A stretch of DNA of 64,000 nt from Oncomelania hupensis (GCA_036898135.1 CM072520.1:399501-463500); one strand, 5' to 3'. Positions 11,206 through 23,249 are shown, counted from the first letter of the stretch. Program-made: numbers and translations. Notes: generated from the letters alone by a model not told the origin.

Positions 11206-11894
11206 AATACACACAATTAAACCCACCAAAGCCTCGGACAAGGACTTAATAGCTCGCCGTCCAAGGTGAATTAAACGCTGTCCTTAGATCACACTCAGAC
11301 ATACAAATGGTGAGTGAACAAAATCAGGCGAGTGAGGCACTTCAAATCAGTGTAGCGTAGTATCTTAAATGTCACACATAACAAAACACAGCACTAGGGA
11401 TAAACAGCAAGACGTAGAAAGGTTTTACACACATTATCCCTGATCTCACTGACTGATATCTGACTGCCAATTAACTGCGATCTAGGACTGATATCTGACT
11501 GACAAGGAGCCGTTTGGCGTGTTTGCTCAGCTGCTGGCGATAAACACGGAGAGATGCCGTTATCGACGTGGGAGACAACTGCGCTTTCTCAGCTGCCGTG
11601 TTGCCAGTGCCGGTCGCTTAGAAACCGTCACAGAATGCCATTCTCGTCCTGGCCGAGTTTCGCGCGAGATGTACATCAATAGTCTTTACTCTCATCTTTG
11701 GCGCTTTCCATCCGTCAACGCGCATGCGCCAACGCAGTTAATACCTGGCCCCGTGGCATCAAAGTATGATCAACTATTGGTATCAAAATGTATCTATCAA
11801 ATTAATTTATTTACACCAATATCAATGTACTGATATTCCTAACAGTCACAAGATCGGTATGTCAATATCCTTTGCGATTGGTTGAGCTGGCTTC
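11206..11894. other. Unassigned, locally CpG-rich sequence
   Basis: The interval 11,510-11,745 is richer in CpG than its surroundings and contains GCGCATGCGC, an NRF1-like palindrome, near 11,729. It has an open frame of about 104 codons (11,519-11,833) without a recognised domain. It might be a CpG-rich promoter, but no adjacent first exon is evident. Confidence 0.25.
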
Positions 11895-13378
11895 TGTAAC
11901 AAGAGGTCAGTTTTACACAGCACATTAGCTTTTTTGCCTTGTTTAGTCAGCTGTATAGTAGGTTAATGTTACGCTGAAGCAGACGACAGAAGTAACTGAT
12001 GTGTGCTACAGTCTGCTAGATTGACGCAAGCGCAGTATAGTGACATCATCCAGCTTACGTTATAGCAGAGTCCGGCCAATCGGGACAGAGAGAGATTAGG
12101 CAGACCAGTTCTACCTGGTTAGGCAGAGACAGGGAGAGTAGTCAATCTGCGTTCAAACTGCCTAGAGTACAGAGCTCGGCTCTAATAGAAATCTCTCCAC
12201 TGAAAAACTAGGGAAGCAGGACTTGTTGAAAACTCTATTCAATCAAGTTAGCCACGGCCTGACATTGTCAAAAAGGTAAATGAACATACTTTTGTTTCAT
12301 CGTGATGTATTGATATTATTGTTGAATTATGTTTGTGAAATTTGCTATGCTTAGACTTGAATTGTTAGTCCAACGTTGCGTGACCACGTGGCGAACACGA
12401 CCGGTTTTGACGCCATATTGTATTCCGTATGGACCCACTGATGTTTAACCTATATGTATGCTTGCAGACCAGTGGCTGTACCAGAGAATGTGTATACTAT
12501 TAATTATTTCTCTATGTGTATAGTTAGCCATGATTTATATTTATATATGTATAGGAAATTAGAGTGGAGATTCCAGTGGACCACGGACTTAGCAGAATGT
12601 TCGTCGCTTATATATAGAGATGTGGAGCTAATCACTGAGGGTTACTTCGGCCTTCAGTGAGACGCTCTGCACACACCTAGTATACAGGGCTGTGCAGAAT
12701 TTCGTCTCATATGTTACAGACGAGCAGGCATCGCATCGTGAGCCCAACCAGGTGAAAGACAAGAACAAGTCGTCGCTAAACGTTGGCCTGCCGAGGCATC
12801 TCAAGCAATGCGTGACGAGAGCCCACCAGTCTAGCAAATTGGAGAATAATCCACAACAACACAGCTTATCAAGGAAGCAACCACAACACAGCTCTTTGAT
12901 CATTCAGTTAAGTGCATATCGACGCAGTGCACCAAACCTGTATCGAATGACCACAGTAGACCACTCTTCCAGAACTCTGACCCTTAGGGCAGAAAGCATC
13001 CAGTGCCCGATGAAGATACAGTAGCGGCATAGAAATATCAAGAAGTGAACCATTCGAATTGACATTTGAATTTTTAAGTTAGTATCGTACTTAGCAGATC
13101 ATGTATAGATAGAGTAGAGGAATAAATGTGTAATATTTACTGTTATCAAGTGGCTGGACTACATATGTTTCATAGCCGTGTGAGAGCTAGTGTGACAGTG
13201 ATCGTTTACCATTTTTCTATCTATCTCTGTACCCCAGCCTAAACACAGACCGAGCTAAACATATAAATGAATAAAGTTAAGTCACAAGGAGATTTACTAG
13301 CGATCCCCATCGACAATAGATGAGTGGGTAATAGCATTCCATTGTGCAGAGCCCAGCAACAATAGACCCACCATCACA
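11895..13378 (+). mobile_element. Solo LTR, 1.48 kb (family E, copy A)
   Basis: Starts TGTAACAAG and ends ...CATCACA. Flanks GCTTC (11,890-11,894) and GCCTC (13,379-13,383) form a 5-bp target duplication with one mismatch. A polyadenylation signal AATAAA lies at 13,121, about 250 bp before the end. A second copy, inverted, is at 27,796-29,292. The two align over nearly their whole length, for example the shared block around 12,540-12,720 and the terminal GCAGAGCCCAGCAACAATA. Short open frames inside (12,454-12,660; 12,692-13,024) are not conserved as protein between copies. Confidence 0.75.
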
Positions 13379-13669
13379 GCCTCAGAAGGTTATCTCTAAT
13401 TATAACTCGTCTGTCATGTACACAGTACGACAATGAGTGTTAAATACTACTTAGGCTTACATCTTCACCACAATTAACAATTTCATTGAAACTTTACACT
13501 ACTTTGGTCAACCGGTCACAAGAGCCATATAAACTGCTCTACCAGTAAGTGGTAGCCTATACACATAGGCCATTCTTAATCATTTAATTTCTCCTTATTC
13601 TCAAAGGACTCACAAATGACATCATCCAGTGGCCAGAAAATTGCATTCACTGGAGCGTGTCCCTCATCC

Positions 13670-13858
13670 CGGAGGACAACGCTTGTCCCATCAGGTATTG
13701 ACCTCTGTTTGTTAAGACAACAATGTTCCCATCAGGTATTGACCTCTGTTTGTTATGACAACAATGTTCCCATCAGGTATTGACCTCTGTTTGTTATGAC
13801 AACAATGTTCCCATCAGGTATTGACCTCTGTTTGTTATGACAACAATGTTCCCATCGG
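13670..13858. repeat. 41-bp minisatellite
   Basis: Four and a half copies of a unit with CAACAATGTTCCCATCAGG, TATTGACCTCTG and TTTGTTATGA. Confidence 0.92.
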
Positions 13859-14520
13859 ACATCTACACGTAATGACTTCCGCGTCTATAACACCAATGGG
13901 ACCAATAGGGGATCCTGCTATTGCTGTATCAACTGTTTGCCGTGTCCATCACAGCTGTCCATGTATCAAGCTGCGACAATTGCTCATTTCTGACCACCAC
14001 CGCCGGCCATACACATGCAGCGACGAGGAGATTTAACGCGAGCGCCTGTTTGATACGTTGCTATAGAAATGTGTCGCCAGAGGGCGTAGTAACTGTGGTG
14101 ATGGCGAGGAGCAGAGCAAACAGCCTGAAGCGTATTGTAAGTACTTGTTCACTGTATGTAATAAACAGCCTAAGGTGTGGTATAAGTACATTTACACTAT
14201 ATGTAACAAACATCGTGTAGTGTAAGTACAGATACACTGAATATATCTGCTATGTAGTGCAGTGTAAGTAGGCCAACTTGTACACTTTATGTAGCAAACA
14301 GCCTGCTGTGTAGTTACACTACATGTAAGCCTACACTGCCTGCATCATACAGGCAATACCAGTGGCAGACGGCGTGTTGTGACGTGTTGAATAGTACTGT
14401 ACACAACACGTTAGCACATCTATGGCTGTTCCCTGTGGAGGAGAGGGAAAGGGAAAAGTTTACAGGGTTTCTGGAGTCCCATCCCCATCCCCAAACATCA
14501 CCACTCCCATGATCACTACA
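13859..14520. other. Unique sequence with a CTCF-like motif and degenerate ~60-bp repeats
   Basis: TCGCCAGAGGGCG at 14,074-14,086 resembles the bilaterian CTCF core. From 14,130 to 14,340 there are degenerate repeats sharing GTAAGTAC...ACACT and AACAGCCT. Open frames of about 70-100 codons have no known domain. Confidence 0.25.
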
Positions 14521-14529
14521 GCACCACCA

Positions 14530-14811
14530 CCAACACTACGCTACGCTATGTTACACTACAGGCTATAGCTACACTACGCTACGCTATGCTACACAAAACT
14601 ACACTACACTACACTACTCTACAATACTACACTACGCTATGCTACACAAAACTACACTACACTACGCTATGCTACACAAAACTACACTACACTACACTAC
14701 GCTACACAAAACTACACTACACTACACTATTCTACACTACTGTACACTACACTACACTACTCTACGTTACACTACGCTACACTACACTACCCTACGTCAC
14801 GGTACACTACT

Positions 14812-14812
<1 letters not shown>
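14530..14812. repeat. ACTAC/GCTAC low-complexity array
   Basis: Compound repeats of ACACTACGCTAC and ACACAAAACTAC, ending where a LINE (TAA)n tail begins. Confidence 0.88.
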
Positions 14813-14855
<43 letters not shown>

Positions 14856-15420
14856 TAGTAATAATTAGTAATAAATGTAGATTTCTATAGCGCCGCATTA
14901 TAGCCACAAGTGGCTGCGCTCTCCGCGCTTGACACATTCATACACCATTTATACTACACAACAACAGTAGGTATATAAAGTCTTAATAAATTCACTAAAA
15001 ATGTACAACATCATGTTAAAAACATTCAATAAAAATATTACATTGAAAAACATAAAAAGGCAACTAAAACTATTATTTTTAAAAAAACTTTTAAAAGGCA
15101 ACCAACACTTATAAGAATTATTAAAAGCGAACACCATTACACCGCAAACACCGTTGCCCGTGGAGCGCCACGACATGTGTGCATACTAGACTGACGATGA
15201 GATTAATTCATGTGTGCTATTGAGAAGGAGCTATAGAAGGTGTTTCTGGAAAAGATATGCTTTGAGTTGTCGTTTAAACGCTTGTTGTGTTTGCGCATGG
15301 CGGATATTGTGTGGAAGGGAATTCCATTGAGTGGATGCACAGAAAGCAAAGGTGCATTCTCCATAGGTTTTTGTTTTGACAAGTGGGATGGTACGTAGGG
15401 AATGAGCATGTCAGAAAAGA
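14813..15420 (-). mobile_element. 5'-truncated L2/CR1-like LINE
   Basis: The minus strand ends in a (TTA)n tail (14,857-14,813) after a 3' UTR with GCGCTATAGAAATC. Further upstream (15,420-15,220) it encodes the LINE C-terminus: a frame with stops that corresponds to the FxFCAxxxWNSLPxxIR and AFKxxLKxxLF pattern seen intact at 56,580-56,444. It is a dead 3' fragment. Confidence 0.7.
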
Positions 15421-15880
15421 GGAAGAGGGATTTAACACCAAACTATACAAGTCTACCAATAGGCGTCATTGCAATAATTTTAACAACTGCTATTATCCGT
15501 GAATGCTGTAATACATCATCTAACGAATTTTCACAGCGTTCCTATCCTATCCTAACCTATCTTATCCTATCCCGTACCTGGAAGGGCGGGTTGGCAGTAA
15601 AGGTGAATGTCCCACCCGTCAACACCACCTCGTAGTCATTACGACAGCGTTGTAGGCCTACTTACTCAGCGTTATTGTCAACCCACGCGTGCAGTCGTCA
15701 GTCAGTCGTCATCAGACGGTCTGTGCGCAGTGAAACAGTCAATGAATTAACCAATTAGTCATACAGCCAATCAAAGCGAGCATTGGAGAGGGGGGAGAGA
15801 GAAGGGTATTGTTTATTACATTTATCTCATAAAACCCAACACGTTTTCTTGAACTGACTCAGGCTTCTCAACCACAGCTC
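15421..15880. other. Unassigned sequence with a short TATCC-type run
   Basis: 15,541-15,572 is an irregular (CCTAT)n run resembling the antisense tail of the LINE at 203, but no LINE coding sequence follows it. Confidence 0.3.
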
Positions 15881-15884
15881 CCGT

Positions 15885-16195
15885 TCGTCCACCAAGCAGC
15901 CATAATTGAAGGTATTCTACGTGTAACACCAAGCAGCCATAATTGAATGTATTCTACGTGTAACACCAAGCAACCATAATTGAATGTATTCTACGTGTAA
16001 CACCAAGCAGCCATAATTGAAGGTATTCTACGTGTAACACCAAGCAGCCATAATTGAAGGTATTCTACGTGTAACACCAAGCAACCATAATTGAAGGTAT
16101 TCTACGTGTAACACCAAGCAGCCATAATTGAAGGTATTCTACGTGTAACACCAAGCAACCATAATTGAAGGCATTCTACGTGTAACACCAACAGA
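15885..16195. repeat. 37-bp minisatellite
   Basis: Eight to nine copies of a unit with ACACCAAGCAGCCATAATTG then AAGGTATTCTACGTGTA. AGC and AAC variants alternate. Confidence 0.93.
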
Positions 16196-16549
16196 ATGGA
16201 TGTTGACAATATGGCCTATGAAAACAAAGAGTGTCTGAAGTTGTAGTGTCTGCATGAAGCCGTGTGTCACACGGAAAAATTGTTGTACATCTTGTACATC
16301 ATAAATACCTTGTTGTTGTTTTTTTTTTTAAAATCTGAACATTCGTTAGGTTAGTTACTATTGCGATGTCTCTTATCTCTATCTCTCTTATCTCTCTCTA
16401 TCTCCATTCCCCTCCCCACACACAACCCCCCCCCACTCCCATGCCTCCTTCTCCCCTACCTCAACTCCGTAACAACTTATTAATCAGCCTGTTATTCTGT
16501 CAGCTGGGGACTGACATTCAATGTGTCAGCAAGCCTGTCAGTTGGTGAC

Positions 16550-17092
16550 CGAGTTATTCATTGTCTTAATTTGTCCGCTGATGACTGAGTCATTCAGTAT
16601 GTTAGTTATCAGCTGATGACTGAGTCATTCAGTGTGTTAGTTATCAGCTGATGACTGAGTCATTCAGTGTGTCAGTCTGTCAGCTGTAGACTGAGTCATT
16701 TAGTGTGTTAGTCTGTCAGCTGATGACTGAGTCATTTAGTGTGTTAGTTATCAGTTGATGACTGAGTCATTCAGTGTGTCAGTCTGTCAGCTGTAGACTG
16801 AGTCATTTAGTGTGTTAGTAATCAGCTGATGACTGAGTCATTCAGTGTGTTAGTCTGTCAGCTGGAGACTGAGTCATTTAGTGTGTTAGTTATCAGCTGA
16901 TGACTGAGTCATTTAATGTGTTAGTCAGTCTGTCAGCTGGAGACGGAGTCATTCAGTGTGTTAGTTATCAGCTGATGACTGAGTCATTCAGTGTGTTAGT
17001 CAGTCTGTCAGCTGGAGACTGAGTCATTCAGTGTGTTAGTCAGTCTGTCAGCTGATGACTGAGTCATTTAGTGTGTTAGTCAGTCAATCAGC
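16550..17092. repeat. 35-39-bp minisatellite carrying AP-1 and E-box motifs
   Basis: About 14 copies built from TGTGTTAGT(TA or CTG)TC, AGCTGATGACTGAGTCATTC and AG. Nearly every copy contains TGAGTCA (the AP-1/TRE consensus). Most also contain CAGCTG (an E-box). One copy near 16,942 has GGAGTCA instead. Confidence 0.92.
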
Positions 17093-17094
17093 TT

Positions 17095-17245
17095 TTGTGG
17101 CTTCTGCGTATGACTGTATGTAATGATGCGTATGACTGTATGTAATGATGCGTATGACTGTATGTAATGATGCGTATGACTGTATGTAATTCTGCGTATG
17201 ACTGTATGTAATTCTGCGTATGACTGTATGCAATGATGCACATGT
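17095..17245. repeat. 22-bp minisatellite
   Basis: Six copies of TGCGTATGACTGTATGTAAT plus two bases (GA or TC). Confidence 0.93.
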
Positions 17246-17332
17246 AATGATGTGTAGTTATGATGTGTGTGACACAATGATGGTGAGGGTTAGACGGAGA
17301 GTAACGTAGATGCCGGCATTGTCGTGGCCTTG

Positions 17333-17530
17333 GATGTTCACTGTGTAGTTACCTCAATCACCCGCTATCATCTGTGTAGTTACCTCAATCACCCGCTATC
17401 ATCTGTGCAGTTACCTCAATCACCCGCTATCATCTGTGCAGTTACCTCAATCCCCGCTATCATCTGTGTGGTTACCTCAATCCCCCGCTATCATCTGTGT
17501 AGTTACCTCAATCAACCGCTATCATCTGCA
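17333..17530. repeat. 31-bp minisatellite
   Basis: Six copies of TGTGTAGTTACCTCAATC followed by ACCCGCTATCATC. Confidence 0.92.
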
Positions 17531-17779
17531 CACGTCTTCCATATTTTGGGTTTCAATGTCATATGCTATTTTTGGAATAAAATTAGAAACAGTATTTAAA
17601 CTTTTCTTTTTTTTCTTTTTTAATCTCATTTTCAGAAACCTCCACCACCTGTTCATCATCCTCATAAATATTTCTACCACCAGCAAAAGCAACAACAACA
17701 ACATTACTGTACTCTGGCAGTTATTACAACAGGGTAGAAAATAAAAACTGCGAACTGTTTCTAATCGCAGAATTTGGAC

Positions 17780-18415
17780 CATAGGCCATCTTCTTCCTGA
17801 AGAAGCAACACAAACTCTTCTGTGTGCATTTGTACTTTTCTACAATTGGTTATTGTGATTCCCAATTTTCTGGCTCTCCTGTCTATCTCATTCAGAAAAT
17901 TCAAAAGGTCCAAAATCATGCTTACCAGAGGGATTTACAAAGCATCAGGGGAAACAACAACATTTCTGATTATTTTAGTCAAGGAAGAGTACAGGCCCAT
18001 TTAATAGTATGTTGCCAGAGGGCAAAGCTATGCAAACAAGGTTAATATTCCGCTCAAGTAAATTTGACCATGTTACCCCTCTTCTTCTGTCCATTCACTG
18101 GCTCCCTGTGGAGCGACGTTTCCAGTATAAAGTTTCATCCTTTTGCTTCAGTGTCCTCCACTCCACTGCCCCTCAATGCATTGCTGACCTTGTGGACATT
18201 GATAAACCTCGTAGACAACTTCACTCTTCCTCTAACGTCTGTATGCAATTCCAAATGTGCCTACTAAATCAAATGACAAACGTTCTTTCTCTTATCAGGA
18301 CCCTAGTATTTGGAAAAATCTGCTTGTTTCTTTAACAAATTCATATTCAATGCAGTCATTTAAATCCTCTCTTAAACCTCATGATATTCATTCTGCCCGG
18401 TGATATGAATGAAAC
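17780..18415 (+). mobile_element. L2/CR1-like LINE fragment (RT C-terminal part)
   Basis: The plus-strand frame at 17,824-17,930 reads GYCDSQFSGSPVYLIQKIQK then VQNHA. At 18,060-18,230 it reads DHVTPLLLSIHWLPVERRF and on. These match the LDYCNSLLSGSP...LQRVQNSAAR and DHITPLLHSLHWLPVQARI segments of the LINE at 55,876-58,365. Frames are broken several times, so it is a dead fragment ending in a GT tract. Confidence 0.75.
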
Positions 18416-18433
18416 AAATCTGCAAAGTCATAT

Positions 18434-18485
18434 TGTGTGTGTGTGGGTGTGTGTGTGTGGGAGGGGCGTGTGTGTGTGGGGGGGG

Positions 18486-18522
<37 letters not shown>
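18434..18522. repeat. (GT)n/G-rich tract
   Basis: GT dinucleotides interrupted by GGGAGGGG and GGGGGGGC. The plus strand has G-quadruplex potential. Confidence 0.9.
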
Positions 18523-18526
<4 letters not shown>

Positions 18527-18949
18527 TTAAAAAAAACACTTCGGGGAAGACATATTTCGTCACGACAATAATTATCCTACAGAAACGAACACGTCACCTG
18601 TTTATGCGGGGAAACTGATGACTTGTGCCACATGTTTTGCATACGCCATTGTTTAGACAGAAAGAGTGGTAAGTTTGCTTGCGTGAATTAGGTGGTGGTT
18701 TCAAGGTTAGTGAGGGGATGGCAGAGGAAGGGGCACAGGTGAGAGGCAGGTCGAAAGGTAATGACCACGCCGTTTTGGCGGATGTCAGGTCCTGGTTTTT
18801 TTTACTTTCAGTGTTGAAAGATTAAGCCAGAAGATTAGTGGCTGCGGAGGATGATGGCGAGCGTCTCTTAATTTGCAGCATATCACCTAGCGTGTCTTGC
18901 CGTATATGCCCACAATCAATCGTGTTGGTCATTATGGCACTTTTTATCA
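18523..18949. other. Unassigned sequence
   Basis: No gene seen. The right part may belong to the 3' body of the adjoining SINE. Confidence 0.3.
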
Positions 18950-19198
18950 AGGTGCATGCTAGGTGTGTTCTTGTTACCACGCTCACCCGTCTAGGACATG
19001 GGCGTCAGGATCTTTAAAGTCCGTTATGATGGAATGTATCCGACACAGACTATACCTCAGTTTATACTCTCATCCGAAGGAGTAGGAAACGGGAATAAAG
19101 TGTCTTTCCCAAGGACATACACTGCCCCGGCCTGGGCTCGAACCCGGGACCTTCCGATCCGCAAGCCAATGCTCTGACCATTCGGCCACCGTGCCTCC
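18950..19198 (-). mobile_element. tRNA-derived SINE
   Basis: The minus strand starts at 19,198 with GGAGGCACGGTGGCCGAATG. The A box is TGGCCGAATGG (19,188-19,178) and the B box GGTTCGAGCCC (19,144-19,134). The tRNA-unrelated body that follows includes GACACTTTATTCCCGTTTCC. The head resembles a long-variable-arm (Leu/Ser) tRNA. The 3' limit is approximate. Confidence 0.75.
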
Positions 19199-19679
19199 GC
19201 AGGGTCCAGGGCCCAGGGTCTTTTGAGTGCTCAGATTGCTAGTGTGTATCTAGCATAGCATGCAGTATTAAAGTTTAAGGAATACTGTAAGCTTAACGTT
19301 TTCGTGCTGGGTAAGTGACTTCAGCCGAATTTTGTTGTCTTTTTGGGCCGTCTAAAGGTTTCGTTTTCAAACGTTTATCTTTTTGTTCTAACTAGCAGTT
19401 GTTCTTTGCTTAGGCCTTTGAAAGGGATCTAATCCATGCTTTGCATAGGCCTTTGATTGTAGCTTAGAACGTGTTAGTGTATTAGTCTGGAATCTGGAAC
19501 AAAAGCATAGTTGCTTGTCGAATCTTTGCTTTGTTTCTGAGATGTGTCACTGTTTTCACCATTTATTTTTTTACAGTTGGCTTTGAGGTATTAATAAAGC
19601 CCCACTGAAAAAACACGTGTAAGTTGCCACTGTTTTGATCTTATTCATTTAAACACACAAACACACACACACACACCAC

Positions 19680-19680
<1 letters not shown>
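19199..19680. other. Unassigned sequence
   Basis: No coding signal or repeat family recognised. Confidence 0.3.

Positions 19681-19682
<2 letters not shown>

Positions 19683-19769
<87 letters not shown>
19683..19769. repeat. (GA)n microsatellite
   Basis: About 43 GA units, pure. Confidence 0.97.
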
Positions 19770-19771
<2 letters not shown>

Positions 19772-19789
19772 CAAGTGATTTTACAACTT

Positions 19790-19932
19790 ACCCTGAAAAA
19801 AAAACTCGCTTAAGCCGAACTCTAGGGTAATTTCTCGGGAAAAAGGTTGGCTTATCCGAACTCGGATATGCACAAACTCTGATAAGCGAAACTATTTTTC
19901 ATTCCCCGGGCGAGTTCGGCTTAAGCGTGTTT
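19790..19932 (-). mobile_element. Short pogo/Tigger-like MITE
   Basis: Inverted terminal sequences: CTCGCTTAAGCCGAACTC near 19,809 and GAGTTCGGCTTAAGCG near 19,909. The right end, read on the minus strand, starts CAGTCAAACACGCTTAAGC, close to the CAGTCAAAC start of Tigger/pogo elements. Only about 140 bp, so non-autonomous. Confidence 0.55.
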
Positions 19933-19934
19933 GA

Positions 19935-20135
19935 CTGCTACTGCAGGTCTACTACTGTAGGTTTGCGGTTTACTTCTGTAGGTCTACTACTGCAGGTCTG
20001 TGATTTAGTACTACTGTAACTCTGCTACTGAAGATCAGTGATTTAATACTACTATACGTCAGTGAATTAGTACTGTAGGTCTGTGATTTAGTTCTACTGT
20101 AGGTCTGTGATTTATTTCTACTGTAGGGCAATAAT
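19935..20135. repeat. Degenerate CTACTGTAGGTCTGTGATTTA repeats
   Basis: About six imperfect units of 25-35 bp between the MITE and the THAP exon. Confidence 0.75.
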
Positions 20136-20263
20136 TTAGTTAGTTTAAACATAAATTTATTCCATAAACTAGACAGTATTACCAAAGAGCTTAATGATAG
20201 AAAGAGGGGGAACTTGGTACTGAACCGCGAGACGAAAGGTACGAGTTATGCTCCCTTGTCGAC

Positions 20264-20412
20264 ATGCTGAAAATGGCTCGTGGCAGAAAGTCAAAAGGCG
20301 ACCCAGTGAAACAGGGCGGTGACTTTTGCACAGCCATCAATTGCCATAATGCCAGATACAAGAAAAGTTGTGTTGGCAAGTCCTTTTTCAAATTTCCAAG
20401 AGACAAAGAAAG
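20264..20412 (+). CDS. Exon encoding the N-terminal half of a THAP-type zinc finger
   Basis: From ATG at 20,264 (a second ATG at 20,273) the frame reads a basic start (MLKMARGRKSKG). Residues 22-27 form the zinc-ligand pair Cys-x4-Cys (CTAINC). The frame continues through HNARYKKSCVGKSFFKFP and RDKER, and ends at GAAAG|GTAAAT, a good splice donor, in phase 2. The C-x2-4-C pair followed by a FFKFPRDxxR block is the THAP signature (C2CH DNA-binding domain). The Trp, the third Cys and the His would be in the next exon, which I could not find on the plus strand up to 24 kb. The family includes transcription regulators and P-element-like transposases; which kind this is cannot be told. It may be a single stranded exon of a dead gene or part of a gene with long introns. 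Confidence 0.6.
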
Positions 20413-21106
20413 GTAAATTGCAATTGAAAAACTTCATTTTTTGTGTTTATGTAGGCCTAAACTAAGACCGCTGCAGTGTTGTTAGTGTTAAAACAATCGG
20501 AGAGCGGCTTGAATGATTCATGTTATACATATGTGCTAAATCCAAAACAGTTTTCTTGCTGACAGTTTACGTTCAACAGGTCGCTCACTGTTTACGTTAT
20601 TGCTAGGTTGTTTGACTATATTTGTGCTTATATTTCAAAAGTAGATGTCAGATTGGCAGTTTGGCTTCGTCAAACTGCTTATGTTAACAAGTTAAATTAG
20701 ACTAAGTCTGTTTTCTCCTCGTGATCAAATACTGTGCAAGATAACCCCTTACCTAGGCACAAAAATGGTCCTTGATCTGTTGTAATCCCTTTTCGTTTGA
20801 GTGTAAACGGGAAAAAAAATGTAATGTTGAAACTCAGTCCTTGTTCTGATCTGTGAATTTCTGCGCATTAGATCTATATTGCGTGGAATGTTGTAGTCTA
20901 GGTTCTGATTGTTCTGTCTGATTAATTAATTATTTTCCATGAAGTGACTGATGTTATTAAGCCAGTGATGTGGGAGGTGAGAGGGTTGGGGGGTAGGGCG
21001 ACACCTGATATAAATTAAATTTACACTATTAGTGAAACATTTTGTTATTGTGCTTTATTGTGATTATTTGATTGAATGACAGAGCTCTTTTTTTTTCTAA
21101 CCCCCC
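20413..21106. other. Sequence after the THAP exon
   Basis: Intron-like if the THAP exon is live. AT-rich with no repeats until the LTR at 21,107. Confidence 0.35.
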
Positions 21107-23236
21107 TGTCACGTCCCAACTGTCTCAACAAAGGTTCGACATGTGTGCTCTTTCACACGAGAAAAACCAACACCTAAATAAAATCTATGAGACAAAACCA
21201 GAAGTGACAAGACAATTTCTTTATTTCACTCACACATTCACACTCAAAATTAACTCCCTTTATCCCACTTCCCAACCTACCAACCCTCAATCCCACTAAT
21301 ATAACCCCGAACTAACACATAAACAATTCGCTCAAAATAATAATGATAATTAAATCAAAAATGAAAAATGACTAACTACAAAATGTACAAAAGATTTATA
21401 ATAATTACGTCTGGATCAGCTTACTGACAACAAGGTAAATAATTGTAAGCAAATGCTTTAAATCTTTATAAATATTCAAACCTTGTTTCACTTAAACTTC
21501 AAAACAGCTATTATGAGTCTTTCATACTATATAAAATGAATCAAGAAAATTTATATTTTATACAAAATAGAATTTGTAAGAAAATAATCTAAATTACTAA
21601 TTAGTAAATATCTGGCGAATTCATTCCCCCAGACAGAACTATACAATCACAACGAAACGAACGAAAAAACGATGCTTAACGTCCTATAGCATGAGCGTTA
21701 AGGACAATAAAATTGGGCTAAAAAGCCCTCATCACATATAGGATACAATCACAGGGTTACTTAATCAGGTAGGTAATATTACATCAAGCAATGTTTATTA
21801 CTCGATTCAAATTAAATATATTTCAATCCACTGAAATTTCCAAGTTAGCACATGTAAATAAGTATTTCTTTCATAAATGGTTCCTTAACAGACATAGTTA
21901 TTTGTTGTGTGAATGCAGGGTGCGTGTGTGTGTTGTGTGAACAGTTATAAACAGCTTAATATAAAAGGTGCAGCTTTTTCCTCGACACAAGAACCTTAAC
22001 CTAAGGTTGACCAAAGGAAAAGGCGTTGGTTCAGCACGCTCCACACACACGCGGCCCAGCTGGAAGGTGGAACCCTCAACACTGAGTCTGGTTTTGGTTA
22101 TTGGTTTTGGTACATCTGCAGCAATACATACAAAATACGCAACCATTAATAATTATATTACAATATATTGCACAAGCATTCCGCTGACGGAATGGTTGTC
22201 TCCCTTTCACCATTCTTACTCATACTCCCCGTCATAACTTCCGCCGTTGCACACATGCATTTCCATTCACGTCCTTTCTGTCATCCCTTCGCTACACAAC
22301 AGCGAATTCCCTCATATTAATTTATACTTATTTAATTTATAATACATTTTAGAAAATTCTCTCTCTCTCGGTATTTATGCAGCAAATAATATGAAACATA
22401 AAATAGAATTAAGAAAACATAATTAACTATCCATTCACACTGCACGCTTAACCCAAACCCCCGAACGATATGGCCAACTGAGAAATTGAGACAAGCAACT
22501 TACGATTACCAGTGGAGATCCTCTGGCCTGTTGACAGAGACACACATATGACGAGACAAACACACAGGCACAGATGGTTAGGCAAGGTGATAACAGGCAG
22601 AAGAAGTCCTAGACGGAGTCACAGGTCACCCGACGTTACACGTAGATAACTCGGATTTCACCGAGAATACACAGCAGGTATTCAAAACGGCTTAGGGCAA
22701 TTTCAGTTACTCAAACACTTCCAAAGTGTTCCCAAAATAGTCCTCCTCTTCCGATACTTAGGCTCTTTTTCGTTGACAGTCTGATCAGTACGACCCACAG
22801 ACAAAGTCACTATCTGGCACCTTGACACAACTCAGATCCGTTGATTCTGGCTACATAAGCGATATGCAAAAATTTCTGCCCCTATCAAAAAATACAGTGC
22901 AAGGAGTTTTATACGATTAGCCTAGAATGTTCTAGAACATACTCATTTTAATTATAATTCGTTTCCTGCACCGTTCGCGATTAGAGCACGCATTCCACAC
23001 ATAGCAAATCGCATGGCAGCAATCAATCTTCCCAATAATAAAATAGCCAACTATGCTGTTTTCTAACATAGTGCGTTCTGCACGGGCGCAATTCATTCGC
23101 TACTTCTATTAATTATAAACTTAATTAATTTTATTCTGATGCTCTCCCCTTACTACCGTAACTTTTAACCTCTATGTACAGGCTGATGATTAAACTATAT
23201 ACATAGGCACACGACTGCAAACTGCGTAGCGTGACA
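21107..23236 (-). mobile_element. Candidate solo LTR, 2.1 kb
   Basis: Termini TGTCACG at 21,107 and CGTGACA ending at 23,236 are perfect inverses and give TG...CA ends. Both sides are flanked by CCCCC (21,102-21,106; 23,237-23,241), a possible 5-bp duplication. On the minus strand there is AATAAA at 21,225-21,220, about 115 bp from the 3' terminus, as expected for R-U5. No protein-coding remnant is inside. The length is at the high end for an LTR; an alternative is a different terminal-repeat element. Confidence 0.55.
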
Positions 23237-23241
23237 CCCCC

Positions 23242-23249
23242 TCTCTCTC

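Noticed and set aside
12454..13024. Small genes inside LTR copy A
   Set aside because: The homologous copy B has different frames with indels and stops, so there is no protein conservation.
15541..15572. Fourth LINE copy of the GGATA-tailed family
   Set aside because: Only an irregular CCTAT run is present, with none of the LINE's adjacent coding sequence.
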